Below, one piece after another: positions 45,610 to 54,416 of a stretch of DNA of 64,000 bases. The notes beneath the pieces are model-generated. The model did no database searches. It saw nothing but the letters and a program-made list of their open reading frames with translations, and had not been told where the DNA came from. The position numbers and the translations under genes were made by a program. Position 1 is the first letter of the stretch, and the number at the start of each line of letters is the position of its first letter. The stretch is from Mesotoga infera (lineage in GTDB: Bacteria; Thermotogota; Thermotogae; Petrotogales; Kosmotogaceae): contig NZ_LS974202.1 in NCBI RefSeq assembly GCF_900157305.1, forward strand, positions 2,418,001-2,482,000, given 5' to 3'.

Positions 45610-46213
45610 CGTATTCGCCCGTATTTACCAGTTCGAAGATCAGGAGATCCAGATATACCTTCTCAGAGATGGCCACACCCAGATATGGCTGGTCTTTGAG
45701 CATGGACACGAGGTTCTCTTCTAGAAACCTCAGCTCCTCCGGAAGTTTTTTCTCGTTGTCGGAATCATAAAATCTCAACCCGATATCTCTGTAATAAAGC
45801 AACCGTTCCCCATCGATTACGATCGGTGAGAAATACGAGTCGCGATGAACGAGTCTCTTTTCCGGTATATAGTACAGGGAGAGGAGTCTTGGTTCGGGAG
45901 CCGTTCCTGTGTCTATAATCAAGACATCTTTCCACAGACCCATGAAGAAGTTAGGGCCGTCCTCCACGACTAAGATCGGTCTGGAAAAGAATCCGATTTT
46001 GAGCCCTGTGGTGGGGCCGGTCTGGACGACCTTCACCTCAAAACCCGCCATGTCAGTTTGCATGAGTTCGTACACCACATAGTCGGAAAAGACGTGAGCA
46101 CGCAGGAAACGCCAATCCGAGAATGACTCTGGCACATGCGAGCCGACAACAAGTGCCATTGAAAAGGAAACGAAAAATACCGTTATCGCCACAGTGGATA
46201 TGACTTTTTTCAA
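45590..46213 (-). CDS. Hypothetical secreted protein
   Basis: A signal peptide (KKVISTVAITVFFVSFSMALV) is followed by about 180 residues with many short strands and no Cys. The TTG start lies six bases after GGGGGTG; a start 42 bases earlier would bury the signal sequence. It is convergent with the DUF6062-like gene. No family is recognised. Confidence 0.65.
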   Translation of the reverse strand: MKKVISTVAITVFFVSFSMALVVGSHVPESFSDWRFLRAHVFSDYVVYELMQTDMAGFEVKVVQTGPTTGLKIGFFSRPILVVEDGPNFFMGLWKDVLIIDTGTAPEPRLLSLYYIPEKRLVHRDSYFSPIVIDGERLLYYRDIGLRFYDSDNEKKLPEELRFLEENLVSMLKDQPYLGVAISEKVYLDLLIFELVNTGEYVIRYVQ

Positions 46214-46289
46214 GAGAGACACCCCCTTTTTTTGATTCAGAAAATAGACGCTCAAAACTGGTAATTAGTTCTCTGAAAGAAATTGAGAA

Positions 46290-46305
46290 GGCCCCTTGCG
46301 GGGCC
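46290..46305 (-). terminator. Probable terminator for the DUF4097 gene
   Basis: GGCCCC-GCAA-GGGGCC is followed on the - strand by a T-rich tract (TTCTCAATTTCTTT). It lies 46 bases past the DUF4097 stop. Confidence 0.6.
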
Positions 46306-46351
46306 GTAGAAGAAAGGTCTTAATATGAAGTGTCCGGGGTGTTCAAGAAGA

Positions 46352-47194
46352 TTATTGCATTCCGTTCAGGGTGATATCTCCGTTGGATGTTCTGAGAGAT
46401 AGGTCCAGATCCCCCCAGCTATTTATTTCGGCTCTCAGATCGTTCTTGTCGATCTTTTTGAAAGAAACCGATCTGAAACCCTGAACATCAACGTTTCCGT
46501 TGGATGTAGTGGCTGTCAAAAAGGCTCCAGCGGTCCAGGGGAACTTGAAATCTATCTTTCCGTTGCTTGTGTAGATCTCCAGTCTTCCGGTCGGAGCGGT
46601 GAGCAACTTAACGGCTACCGATCCGTTGCTCGTTTTGAAATGATTGTTACCATACAATCTGCAATGACTGATCTTATAACCACCGTTCGAAGTCACTGAA
46701 TGGATGCTGCCCTCGAAACCGGTGATGTTTATATTGCCGTTGCTCGACTCTATGACGCATTCTCCGGATATCCCCGAAATACTCACAGAACCGTTAGAAG
46801 TCTTATAAAAGTGAGATTCGTACAGTTCCCTCGGAACATAAACGGTCATTGAAACTCCGTAATTTATTCCGTTGGGTCGATCTGTTCTACTGAGCCCTAT
46901 CTCGAGGGTCTCTCCCAGATTGCTCCAAATAACGTCGAGTGAGTTGTTGAAGGCCTTTACTTGCGAACTGCTCAATCCTGACACGAACTTCGTCCCAGTC
47001 ACTCTTACATAGTCCTTCTCCCAGACCAGAATGGTGAGCGAGCCATTTATACCGATGACTCTAATGGCTTTCGTCTCAAGGATATCGATTTCCTTCTCGT
47101 ACTGGCTGCTGATTCTCGTCGTGAAAATCAACGAGCAGCCCGTTGAAAGAAATATCAAAAAAACCAGTGGAATCAAAACCAGCGTTTTCTTCAT
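46352..47194 (-). CDS. DUF4097-like lipoprotein
   Basis: The lipobox FLSTGC anchors a 280-residue protein. The mature part is a right-handed beta-helix-like series of strands with repeated TSNG or SSNG turns (about seven), the mark of the DUF4097 putative adhesin family. Such proteins commonly travel with PadR/HAAS genes, as found about 4 kb away here. It has its own strong promoter with a 31-codon ORF in front. Its role may be envelope stress sensing, but this is inference. Confidence 0.85.
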   Translation of the reverse strand: MKKTLVLIPLVFLIFLSTGCSLIFTTRISSQYEKEIDILETKAIRVIGINGSLTILVWEKDYVRVTGTKFVSGLSSSQVKAFNNSLDVIWSNLGETLEIGLSRTDRPNGINYGVSMTVYVPRELYESHFYKTSNGSVSISGISGECVIESSNGNINITGFEGSIHSVTSNGGYKISHCRLYGNNHFKTSNGSVAVKLLTAPTGRLEIYTSNGKIDFKFPWTAGAFLTATTSNGNVDVQGFRSVSFKKIDKNDLRAEINSWGDLDLSLRTSNGDITLNGMQ

Positions 47195-47203
47195 CGATCT
47201 ACC

Positions 47204-47299
47204 TCATATTCCCATAGTAATTCTGTACATCTTCGAATGAATATCGAAAGTAATTTTATCTAAACTCTCGTAATTGCGGAAATTACTCCTCTTTTTCAT
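47204..47299 (-). CDS. Small ORF, 31 residues, before the DUF4097 gene
   Basis: The ORF has AAGGAGAGG placed 6 bases before its ATG and ends 9 bases before the next ATG, so it is probably translated. The peptide starts MKKRSNFRNYESLDK and has no membrane helix. It could be a real microprotein or a leader that couples translation to the lipoprotein gene. Confidence 0.45.
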   Translation of the reverse strand: MKKRSNFRNYESLDKITFDIHSKMYRITMGI

Positions 47300-47341
47300 A
47301 ATAATCCTCTCCTTTTTTGGTTTTATTTTCGAATCATTGAT

Positions 47342-47370
47342 AATATAATTCATAATATTCAATTTGTCAA
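47342..47370 (-). promoter_or_regulatory. Strong promoter for the DUF4097 transcript
   Basis: On the - strand a perfect -35 TTGACA and TATATT are 17 bases apart, in AT-rich DNA. It drives the 31-codon ORF and the lipoprotein gene. Confidence 0.75.
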
Positions 47371-47723
47371 CCCTAGTATTCATATTTATTTTTTTGTAGC
47401 CAAATAATTCTAATCTATGTGTGTATAGTTTGAAGAAGACCTATGAAAATGAAAGATCGCAATCGAGAGGTTCACTACGCTTTCGATATGACGAGAATCG
47501 TCTTAAGGGTTTCTGTGAGTCATGAGTAGTGGGTTGTGCGTTTTATTTTCATGGCGAAAACACGTGCGAAAGATCGTATTCGATAGTTCGCTACGCTTAC
47601 TAGTAAGCAAAATTGAAAATTGAGAGTGATGACTCTCCTCACGCCTGCCTATTTTTCGCGTGTCTCCGTTTCTCTCCTCTTCTCGCTCTTTCCAAGGACG
47701 GTTTCACGCTCCTGGGCGAAGGG
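47371..47723. repeat. Non-coding stretch with imperfect direct repeats
   Basis: No gene is supported. Two copies of a roughly 33-base unit lie at 47451-47483 and 47568-47599, each starting GAAAGATCG and continuing to CTACGCTT, with several mismatches. CCAAGGACGG at 47692-47701 is the reverse complement of CCGTCCTTGG at 41162-41171, suggesting dispersed repeat debris. Confidence 0.5.
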
Positions 47724-48929
47724 CTAAGGACGGCTCTCTCTTCCGAGAAGCCAGATATAGAGCAGTACTACGGGAAGAACCAGCAATCCCGTTATTCCCA
47801 GGGCGATGGTAGTTGAACTCAAAGCTATCAGGCCGATTATCGGGCCTCCGATTATCTGGCCGAGCGAATCGAACTGTCTGGCCACGGAGATGACTGTCGC
47901 TCTTACGCCAGAAATTTCTATCTGTCTGTTGGTAAAACTGGCGTAGAGAGGATAATCGTTGCGCCTTGCTACGAAGCCAGCCCAGTAAAAGGCCAATGCC
48001 AGCGGGAAGTTATCGCTGAGGGCGAATCCGATGAAAGCCACGGCCAGAATGGTGTTCAAGATGACCAAGTAGGATAGCAGGAGCTTTGAAGAGTTGCGGG
48101 AAGACAGTCTTTTAAGGAAAGATAGAACGGCGATGCTTAAAACCAACGCACCGGAGTTTATCACCCCGAACCACAGCACGTAGCGTAATCCAAATTCCTC
48201 GGTTATCCTCAGATCTGCAAGAAACTTCAGTATCCAGAGTCTGTCGAACCCTTCGCTGTAGAGACCTATCCCCAGACTGATGAAGAGGATTATTATAAGG
48301 TTCGCTGAAGCCCTTACCTGTCCAAGACCGTCGGCAAGAGTGGAAAGAAAGTCTTTAAAAGGCTTACCAAAGTGCCTAGGACTGAACTTGTCCTCCTTCA
48401 TTATTCGTCTCAGGATCAGTGCGAGGAAGAACATGGAAACTCCCGAAAGAACTATGGGAAAGTTCAGTGCAAACAGTCCGAGGAGAACGCTGGCCCATAT
48501 TCCCGCTAGCGAACCGATCTGTTCGAACTGGACTCCTTTCAAAAGCACTGGATCCAGGTTTTTCGTTTCGCTTTCGTCGGCGACCCAAGCAATGTCGGCA
48601 CCACTCAGGAACGTATATCCGGCGCCGGCGATTATCTGTGCCAGAAGGATGATCCAGAAAAATGGTAGGCTCCCCTCGAGGATGAAGCTGACACCAAGTA
48701 TGGTCAGCCCTATGATAATCGACTTTCTCCTGCCATACATATCGGCGAAGACACCCGTGGGTATTTCGAAGAGAAGTGCCGAGGTTTCGACCACAGTTCC
48801 AACGAGAACCAGCTGGAGAGGATTGAGCCCTACCGATTCGACGAAGTAGATACCGTTGATGGTGAATACTAAATTGAAGAAAAAATATACGGAACCGCTG
48901 TACAGATAATATAATTTTTCTGGCTTCAT
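47724..48929 (-). CDS. MFS transporter
   Basis: A 401-residue protein with about twelve membrane helices. The loop-2/3 signature of the superfamily is visible as GVFADMYGRRKSIIIG. The N-terminus (YLYSGSVYFFFNLVFTINGIY) and the family pattern suggest a drug or metabolite exporter. The substrate is unknown. It lies 22 bases downstream of the metal-pumping ATPase gene and may be cotranscribed with it. Confidence 0.87.
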   Translation of the reverse strand: MKPEKLYYLYSGSVYFFFNLVFTINGIYFVESVGLNPLQLVLVGTVVETSALLFEIPTGVFADMYGRRKSIIIGLTILGVSFILEGSLPFFWIILLAQIIAGAGYTFLSGADIAWVADESETKNLDPVLLKGVQFEQIGSLAGIWASVLLGLFALNFPIVLSGVSMFFLALILRRIMKEDKFSPRHFGKPFKDFLSTLADGLGQVRASANLIIILFISLGIGLYSEGFDRLWILKFLADLRITEEFGLRYVLWFGVINSGALVLSIAVLSFLKRLSSRNSSKLLLSYLVILNTILAVAFIGFALSDNFPLALAFYWAGFVARRNDYPLYASFTNRQIEISGVRATVISVARQFDSLGQIIGGPIIGLIALSSTTIALGITGLLVLPVVLLYIWLLGRESRP

Positions 48930-48951
48930 CGAACCACCGGTCTCTGGGAAA

Positions 48952-51006
48952 TCAGCCGTGAAAGATCCTCAGAGAATTCAGAACTGCGAGTAGTGCCACA
49001 CCAACATCTGCGAAGACTGCTCCCCACATATTGACCAGCCCGAAAGCTCCAAGAATTATAAAAAGCGCCTTTGTTCCTATGGCCAAACTTATGTTCTGGA
49101 AAACTATACTCCGTGTTCTCCTGGCAATAGCTATCGCCCTCGATACCTGCAGGGGCGAATCGTCGGAGATCACTATATCGGCCGTTTCTATCGCCGCGTC
49201 GGAGCCTGCCCTCCCCATCGCTATACCTACGTCAGATCTGACTATGACTGGTGCGTCGTTTATACCGTCCCCCACGAACGCTATCTTACAGCCCGCACTG
49301 GATGATTTCTCAAGTATTTCGAGCTTCCCTTCAGGACTCAGTCCTCCCTGGTACCAGTCCAGACCAAGCTCGCTCGAAATTGCTGCAGCTACATCGGGGG
49401 AATCACCGGTGAGCATTGCGATGCTTGCCAAGCCCTGTCCACGGAGAGATTCGATTGCCTTTTTTGAGTCTTCTTTCAATTTATCGGAGATGTCTATCGT
49501 TCCCGACAGCTTTCCGCCAACTGTAAGATAAATCTTCGACCTACCCTTCGGAGACGAGGAAAGTGACAGACCTCTAAGTATTCTTTCATTTCCAAGCGCT
49601 ACCTCGTTACCCTCGACGATTGCGTAAACTCCCTCACCCGGTATCTCCCTGTAGTTTCTAACGGCGAGAAAATCTTCTTTTTTGAAACCGATCGAGAAAG
49701 CGTAATCGACAATCGATCTGGCGATCGGGTGATTAGAGTTGCTCTCCACACTCGCCGCTATCAATATCGCTTCTGCCTGTGCCATTCCGTTGTGGCCGGA
49801 GATTTCGCTTATCCCAAATTTGCCCTCTGTGAGAGTGCCCGTCTTGTCGAAAAGGACCATGTCTATCCCTGCCAGTACCTCCAGATAGTTGCTTCCTTTT
49901 ATCAACACGCCGGTTCTTGAAGCCTTTCCGATACCGGCAAAATACCCGAGCGGCACCGATATAACCAGGGCACACGGACAGGAAATAACGAGCAGTATAA
50001 GAGCTCTGTGGAGCCATTCGCTATAATTGCCTCCGGTGAAAAAGGGCGGTACCGTGGCAAGAAAGACGGCGATCAAAACTACTATGGGCGTGTAGATCCG
50101 CGAGAATTTCGTGATGAAGCGTTCGGTTCTGGATTTTCTGGAAGAGGCCTCTTCGACCATCTGGAGCATTCTGCTGGTGTATGACCGTTCTAGAATGGCA
50201 GTGGCCTCCACCTCTATAAGGCCGGTACTATTGATTGTCCCGGCGACTACTCTATAACCTTCGCCGGCCTTCACCGGTTTGCTCTCACCAGTTAGAAGCG
50301 AAAGGTCGAGCCAGGTCTCCCCGGAAACGATTGAACCGTCCAGGGGGATCCTCTCACCCGATTTCACGATAAACCTCTCTCCTACGGTCATGGACGACGC
50401 CGGAACTGTCACGATCCCTTCTGGAGCGATTTTGTTTACCGTCTCGGCCTTTAGGTTGACTAGCGAAGAAATCGATTTTCTCGATCTTGCTAGCGCCATT
50501 CCCTCAAGAATCTCTCCAGCGTTGTAGAAAAGCATTACGGCCACGGCTTCCGGTAGCTCGTGAATCAGAAAAGCCCCAACGGTGGCCAGGGTCATGAGAA
50601 AGTTTTCATCGAAGAACCTTCCATGAAGAATGTTTTTTCCTGCTTTCAGAAGCACGCCATTTCCTGCCAAAATATAGGCCAGTATGTATATTCCGTACTC
50701 GAGCGGTTCATAACTTCCATGAAGATACCGGCCGGTGATCAGTGCAAAAATATAGACGATACAGGATAATAAAAGAATTTTTAGTTTTCTCCCAACCGGC
50801 GAAACATTTGAATTTTCTGCGATTCCGGCACCCGGCTCGACACTAGAAATGATTCTGTTTATCTCTTCAATGTCACCATCTTCAATTATCAGCGATTGTG
50901 AGGGGAGATCTATTCTTGCATTGTAACCCATCTTCTTTATCCTGTCCTCGATTTTTGCTGCGCAGACAGGACAGTCGAGTCCCTTGATTCTATGTCTTGT
51001 CTTCAA
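48952..51006 (-). CDS. Heavy-metal P1B-type ATPase (Zn/Cd/Pb export type)
   Basis: A 684-residue pump. The N-terminal HMA domain carries GLDCPVCAAK. Membrane helices follow, then the actuator TGES, the transmembrane metal site SCPCALVIS, the phosphorylated DKTGTLTEG and the hinge GDGINDAPV. The SCPC motif with a later Asp-rich helix suits Zn2+, Cd2+ or Pb2+ rather than copper. It lies two bases after the regulator gene, in an operon controlled by it. Confidence 0.92.
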   Translation of the reverse strand: MKTRHRIKGLDCPVCAAKIEDRIKKMGYNARIDLPSQSLIIEDGDIEEINRIISSVEPGAGIAENSNVSPVGRKLKILLLSCIVYIFALITGRYLHGSYEPLEYGIYILAYILAGNGVLLKAGKNILHGRFFDENFLMTLATVGAFLIHELPEAVAVMLFYNAGEILEGMALARSRKSISSLVNLKAETVNKIAPEGIVTVPASSMTVGERFIVKSGERIPLDGSIVSGETWLDLSLLTGESKPVKAGEGYRVVAGTINSTGLIEVEATAILERSYTSRMLQMVEEASSRKSRTERFITKFSRIYTPIVVLIAVFLATVPPFFTGGNYSEWLHRALILLVISCPCALVISVPLGYFAGIGKASRTGVLIKGSNYLEVLAGIDMVLFDKTGTLTEGKFGISEISGHNGMAQAEAILIAASVESNSNHPIARSIVDYAFSIGFKKEDFLAVRNYREIPGEGVYAIVEGNEVALGNERILRGLSLSSSPKGRSKIYLTVGGKLSGTIDISDKLKEDSKKAIESLRGQGLASIAMLTGDSPDVAAAISSELGLDWYQGGLSPEGKLEILEKSSSAGCKIAFVGDGINDAPVIVRSDVGIAMGRAGSDAAIETADIVISDDSPLQVSRAIAIARRTRSIVFQNISLAIGTKALFIILGAFGLVNMWGAVFADVGVALLAVLNSLRIFHG

Positions 51007-51008
51007 CG

Positions 51009-51347
51009 CTACACCTCTTCGAAATGTTCTCTCGCCGTCTTGACAAGTATAAGTATATGTTCATCGGCCAATGCATAGTAAACGACTTTTCCCTCTCTTC
51101 TGCTCCTTACCAGTCTCATTTCCTTCAGAAGCTTAAGGTGGTGGGAGATCGTGGGTAACGTAAGATTTAGGACCCTGGCCAGGTCGCAGGTGCAGAGTTC
51201 GGTGATCGACAAGAGATGCACGATCCTGGTTCTGGTTTCGTCTCCCAATATCTTGAACAGCTTCGAAAGTCCGGAGACTTCACTTGCCTTGAGCCTAAAA
51301 AAAGCCGTATCTGTTTTAGTTTCATGTTCAAAGCAACAATCAACCAT
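51009..51347 (-). CDS. ArsR/SmtB-family metal sensor, CadC-like
   Basis: A 112-residue winged-helix repressor. The metal-site ELCTCDL in the recognition region and an N-terminal Cys pair (MVDCCFEHE) match CadC-type Cd/Pb sensing. TISHHLKLLKEMRLV is the recognition helix and VVYYALAD the wing. The ATG follows AAAGGA by about 9 bases; a TTG six codons earlier lies in the operator and is rejected. Confidence 0.88.
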   Translation of the reverse strand: MVDCCFEHETKTDTAFFRLKASEVSGLSKLFKILGDETRTRIVHLLSITELCTCDLARVLNLTLPTISHHLKLLKEMRLVRSRREGKVVYYALADEHILILVKTAREHFEEV

Positions 51348-51364
51348 AGAATTTATTCCTTTCA

Positions 51365-51382
51365 ATTAGATATTTATCTAAT
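51365..51382. promoter_or_regulatory. CadC-type operator, perfect palindrome
   Basis: ATTAGAT and ATCTAAT flank a 4-base spacer. It lies just downstream of the -10 of the regulator promoter, so bound repressor would block the start of transcription. Confidence 0.75.
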
Positions 51383-51384
51383 CG

Positions 51385-51414
51385 ATTATAGTCTCTCTTA
51401 CCACCAGCCGTCAA
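51385..51414 (-). promoter_or_regulatory. Promoter for the metal regulator/ATPase operon
   Basis: On the - strand TTGACG and a perfect TATAAT are 18 bases apart. The next gene on the + strand also has a TATAAT at 51439-51444 but no clear -35. Confidence 0.7.
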
Positions 51415-51473
51415 GCCGACCCTCACGTAAATCGGTTGTATAATCGTATTGATTGGGAAGGGAGGTAATATCG

Positions 51474-52382
51474 ATGGGTGAAAACGGGAACAGAGTCGAA
51501 GGTTTTATCGAAGTAGAAGGTGGAAAAATCTGGTACTATGTCGAAGGGGCCGATAAGAGCGGAATACCTCTAATAACTCTACATGGAGGCCCCGGTGTAC
51601 CTCATGATTACCTTGAACCGCTTTCGATTTTGTCTGATGAAAGGCCGGTTGTCTTCTACGATCAGCTAGGTTGCGGAAGGTCCGACAGGCCTTCAGATAA
51701 AGGTCTCTGGACCGTGGAACGTTTCGTCCGTGAGTTGAATCTGCTTAAAGAACGTTTAGGGATGGGGAAAGTACATATCTTGGGCCAATCATGGGGAACT
51801 ATCTTGGCCTGCGAATACTTTTTCTCCAAACCTGAAGATGTAGTCAGCATGGTACTGTCCGGACCGGCTATGAGCATTCCACAATTCGAAAAGGACGTTA
51901 GAAAACTGCTTGCCTTCCTGCCTAAAGAAAAACAAAACGCCATACACAGGGCCGAAGCGAGTGGTCGCTTCGACTCTCGTGAATACGCCGACGCGATGAG
52001 GACCTTTTATAGCCGCCATGTTTGCCGCCTAGATCCGTGGCCCGATTGCTTGAACAGGGCTCTCGAAGGCATGGGCACGGCCGTTTATGAACACATGTAC
52101 GGGCCGAGCGAGTTCACGGTCACGGGTACGCTTAGAAATTATAGTTGCGTTCACAGATTGCGGGAAATAGATGTTCCTGTCCTCCTGACATGTGGCAGAT
52201 TCGACGAAGCGACACCCGCCACGACAGAACTTTACCGTAGAGAGATAGTCAACTGTGAAATGAAAATCATCGAAGATGCTTCTCACGAACACCACCTGGA
52301 AAAACCCGAAGAATACATGGAGATCGTAAGAAATTTTCTGAAAAAAGTCGAGGGGCACGGGCCGAGAAAATACTTCGAATGA
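51474..52382 (+). CDS. Alpha/beta hydrolase, prolyl iminopeptidase-like
   Basis: A 302-residue enzyme. The oxyanion motif is LHGGPGVPHDY, the nucleophile elbow is GQSWGT, and a catalytic Asp and His appear in CGRFDEATP and DASHEHHLEKPE. The family removes N-terminal proline or hydrolyses related amides. Strong SD (GGAGGT) and a 7-base spacer favour this ATG over one 21 bases upstream. Substrate not determined. Confidence 0.88.
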   Translation: MGENGNRVEGFIEVEGGKIWYYVEGADKSGIPLITLHGGPGVPHDYLEPLSILSDERPVVFYDQLGCGRSDRPSDKGLWTVERFVRELNLLKERLGMGKVHILGQSWGTILACEYFFSKPEDVVSMVLSGPAMSIPQFEKDVRKLLAFLPKEKQNAIHRAEASGRFDSREYADAMRTFYSRHVCRLDPWPDCLNRALEGMGTAVYEHMYGPSEFTVTGTLRNYSCVHRLREIDVPVLLTCGRFDEATPATTELYRREIVNCEMKIIEDASHEHHLEKPEEYMEIVRNFLKKVEGHGPRKYFE

Positions 52383-52488
52383 AGAAATACAATTGACCAT
52401 ACCAGTCGGGAGACACTGAACTTCTCCATTGACTAGAAACGAATGGTGAAAGGTTGCCGGTCTCAGTTTTCCTCAGTTGGCTAAGAAG

Positions 52489-52519
52489 CAAAAAAAGGGC
52501 GGATCTCTCCGCCCTTTTT
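52489..52519. terminator. Bidirectional intrinsic terminator
   Basis: GGGCGG and CCGCCC form the stem with a 6-base loop, between an A-run and a T-run. It serves the hydrolase gene and the convergent nucleotidase gene. Confidence 0.9.
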
Positions 52520-52530
52520 CGGTTTCGAGC

Positions 52531-54333
52531 TCACATCACCGGCACTTCTTCGAGCGCTGGTTTATAGATGATAATTTTCGTTCCGGCGGGGATTCTCTCG
52601 ACCCTCTTCAAATCGGGGTTGTATTTCATGATATCAGAAGCGTCGATTCCGTACATTTCCGAGATCGTCCTGAGCGTTTCATTCCAGCCGACTGTGTGGA
52701 TGAAACCGGTGCCCACCGACCAGTTGTGATCGAGAGTGGCACTAACGGCTACTCTTTCAAGTACATAATTGGCGATTATTTCGGAAACTTCGAGCATTAC
52801 CTCCCTTACGACCGGTTTCCCCTGGAACATGGTATATCCGCCGCCGCCACCGGCACGGTAGTTGTTCAGAACTACTTCGTATTCGCCATCCATTTCCAGA
52901 GGTTTTCCCATGAAACGGATGCTCAACACCCTCTCTCCAACGGGTCTATCAGCGGCCACTATGTACTCTATACCTTCCCACATGTCGTAGTTGTAATGCA
53001 AGGGCTTTGGATTGATCCAGCTGTTTGTGACCACTATCTCGCCGTCTTCATAGGTGAAGTATTCGGCGCTCTTTTCGAGCGCGGCCTTGATATCTGCTCC
53101 GGTGACCTTTATTACCTTCAGAGTGTTCGGATAGATATAAACCGCGTTTATATCCCTTATCGTTATAGGCCCGGTCTTCCATCCCTTTATATCGTTTGTG
53201 AAGAGCGCGACGGAAGATATCGGAGCCCCGGTTACGGAGCTCTGAACCCTGTTTACGAACTCTATCAACGTGTTGTCGGCCAGTCTGGCGACGAGCGGGT
53301 CGTCGATGTAGAAGTCGCCTATCGCTATACCGACAGGCTGGTCAAGCCATTTCTGTACACGGTCTTCAAAGCTCTGGAACATTGCCATTAATGCAGAATC
53401 AGCCTCGTAACCGGCCATAGAAACCTGGACAATGCTTCTATCCACTATTTCCCATTTCCCATTATTCTTTTCTAGTACGAGATCTATCTTACCTGCGACC
53501 TTTCCCCAGTTGGAAGGCTGAGAGATCACAGTGCCATCGATAACCTCGGCGATAGTCCTGTGCTGGTGGCCGGTGAGAAGTACATCGATGCCTTTCACTT
53601 CTTTTAGAATCTGATAACCTACATTCTCTCCAAGCAGTTCCTCGGTTGGTGCACCGGTCTTCAGATCTCTTTCGAAGCCGCCATGATAGGCAACCACTAG
53701 AACATCTACCTTCTCCCTGAGCTGGGGAACGTATTCTAAAGCGGTTGACACGGGATCCAGAAAGCTCAGCCCGGCTATGTTCTTGGGTTCCTCCCAGTTG
53801 GGGATGAAGCTAGTCGTAAGACCGAGAACCCCGACCCTGACTGTGTCGCCTTCAACTGGCACTTCCACGATTATGTATGGCGTGAAAGCGGCCTCACCGC
53901 TGCTTTCGAAGACTATGTTAGCGCTCAACACAGGGAAATCGGCTTCATCGATGGCCCTTTCGAGTATCGAAGGACCGTAGTTGAATTCATGATTTCCTAT
54001 CACGCTTGCGATGAAACCCATATGGTTCAATGCCGCTATCATTGGATTTTCGCCAGAGCTATCCACTTTCGCATAGTAATATGCTAACGGTGTACCCTGA
54101 ATAAGATCTCCAGTATCTATGGCGAGTGTGTAGGGATTGCTTTTTCTCATTTCTTTCAGAAGTGTCGATACTTTCGCAAGACCGACGGCTGAAGACTTGC
54201 CGGTCGCATAGTCCACCGGGAAGACATTGCCGTGAATATCGCTCGTATGCATAATAGACAGATTTACTTGCGTGGCCAAAACCAGAACGGCTAAGGATAT
54301 CACCACAAGGACCGTCAGAAACAACTTGCGCAT
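52531..54333 (-). CDS. 5'-nucleotidase/cyclic phosphodiesterase (UshA-like) with C-terminal LysM
   Basis: A signal peptide (residues 5-22) leads a 600-residue secreted protein. The metallophosphatase domain has HTSDIHGN, DTGDLIQGTP, GNHEFNYG and GHQHRT, all metal ligands. The 5'-nucleotidase C-terminal domain follows (FTNDIKGW, NNYRAGGGGGY). The last 50 residues read VGWNETLRTISEMYGI, a LysM-like peptidoglycan-binding repeat. It likely hydrolyses extracellular nucleotides to nucleosides, which the nearby BMP importer could take up. The LysM fusion is uncommon. Confidence 0.9.
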   Translation of the reverse strand: MRKLFLTVLVVISLAVLVLATQVNLSIMHTSDIHGNVFPVDYATGKSSAVGLAKVSTLLKEMRKSNPYTLAIDTGDLIQGTPLAYYYAKVDSSGENPMIAALNHMGFIASVIGNHEFNYGPSILERAIDEADFPVLSANIVFESSGEAAFTPYIIVEVPVEGDTVRVGVLGLTTSFIPNWEEPKNIAGLSFLDPVSTALEYVPQLREKVDVLVVAYHGGFERDLKTGAPTEELLGENVGYQILKEVKGIDVLLTGHQHRTIAEVIDGTVISQPSNWGKVAGKIDLVLEKNNGKWEIVDRSIVQVSMAGYEADSALMAMFQSFEDRVQKWLDQPVGIAIGDFYIDDPLVARLADNTLIEFVNRVQSSVTGAPISSVALFTNDIKGWKTGPITIRDINAVYIYPNTLKVIKVTGADIKAALEKSAEYFTYEDGEIVVTNSWINPKPLHYNYDMWEGIEYIVAADRPVGERVLSIRFMGKPLEMDGEYEVVLNNYRAGGGGGYTMFQGKPVVREVMLEVSEIIANYVLERVAVSATLDHNWSVGTGFIHTVGWNETLRTISEMYGIDASDIMKYNPDLKRVERIPAGTKIIIYKPALEEVPVM

Positions 54334-54376
54334 CGCTAACCCCTCCTCTCAGTTGAACTTGTTTATCTAACTCATC

Positions 54377-54408
54377 AAAAAATGGGGATGTCGTCAAACA
54401 ACATCCCC
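54377..54408 (-). terminator. Intrinsic terminator after ferritin gene
   Basis: On the - strand GGGGATGT and ACATCCCC form the stem and six T follow. A weaker + strand T-run lies beyond. Confidence 0.88.
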
Positions 54409-54416
54409 GGTGTTTT

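Noticed and set aside
47613-47816. 67-codon frame in the 47.6-kb gap
   Set aside because: It overlaps the end of the MFS gene on the other strand and has no SD or recognisable sequence.
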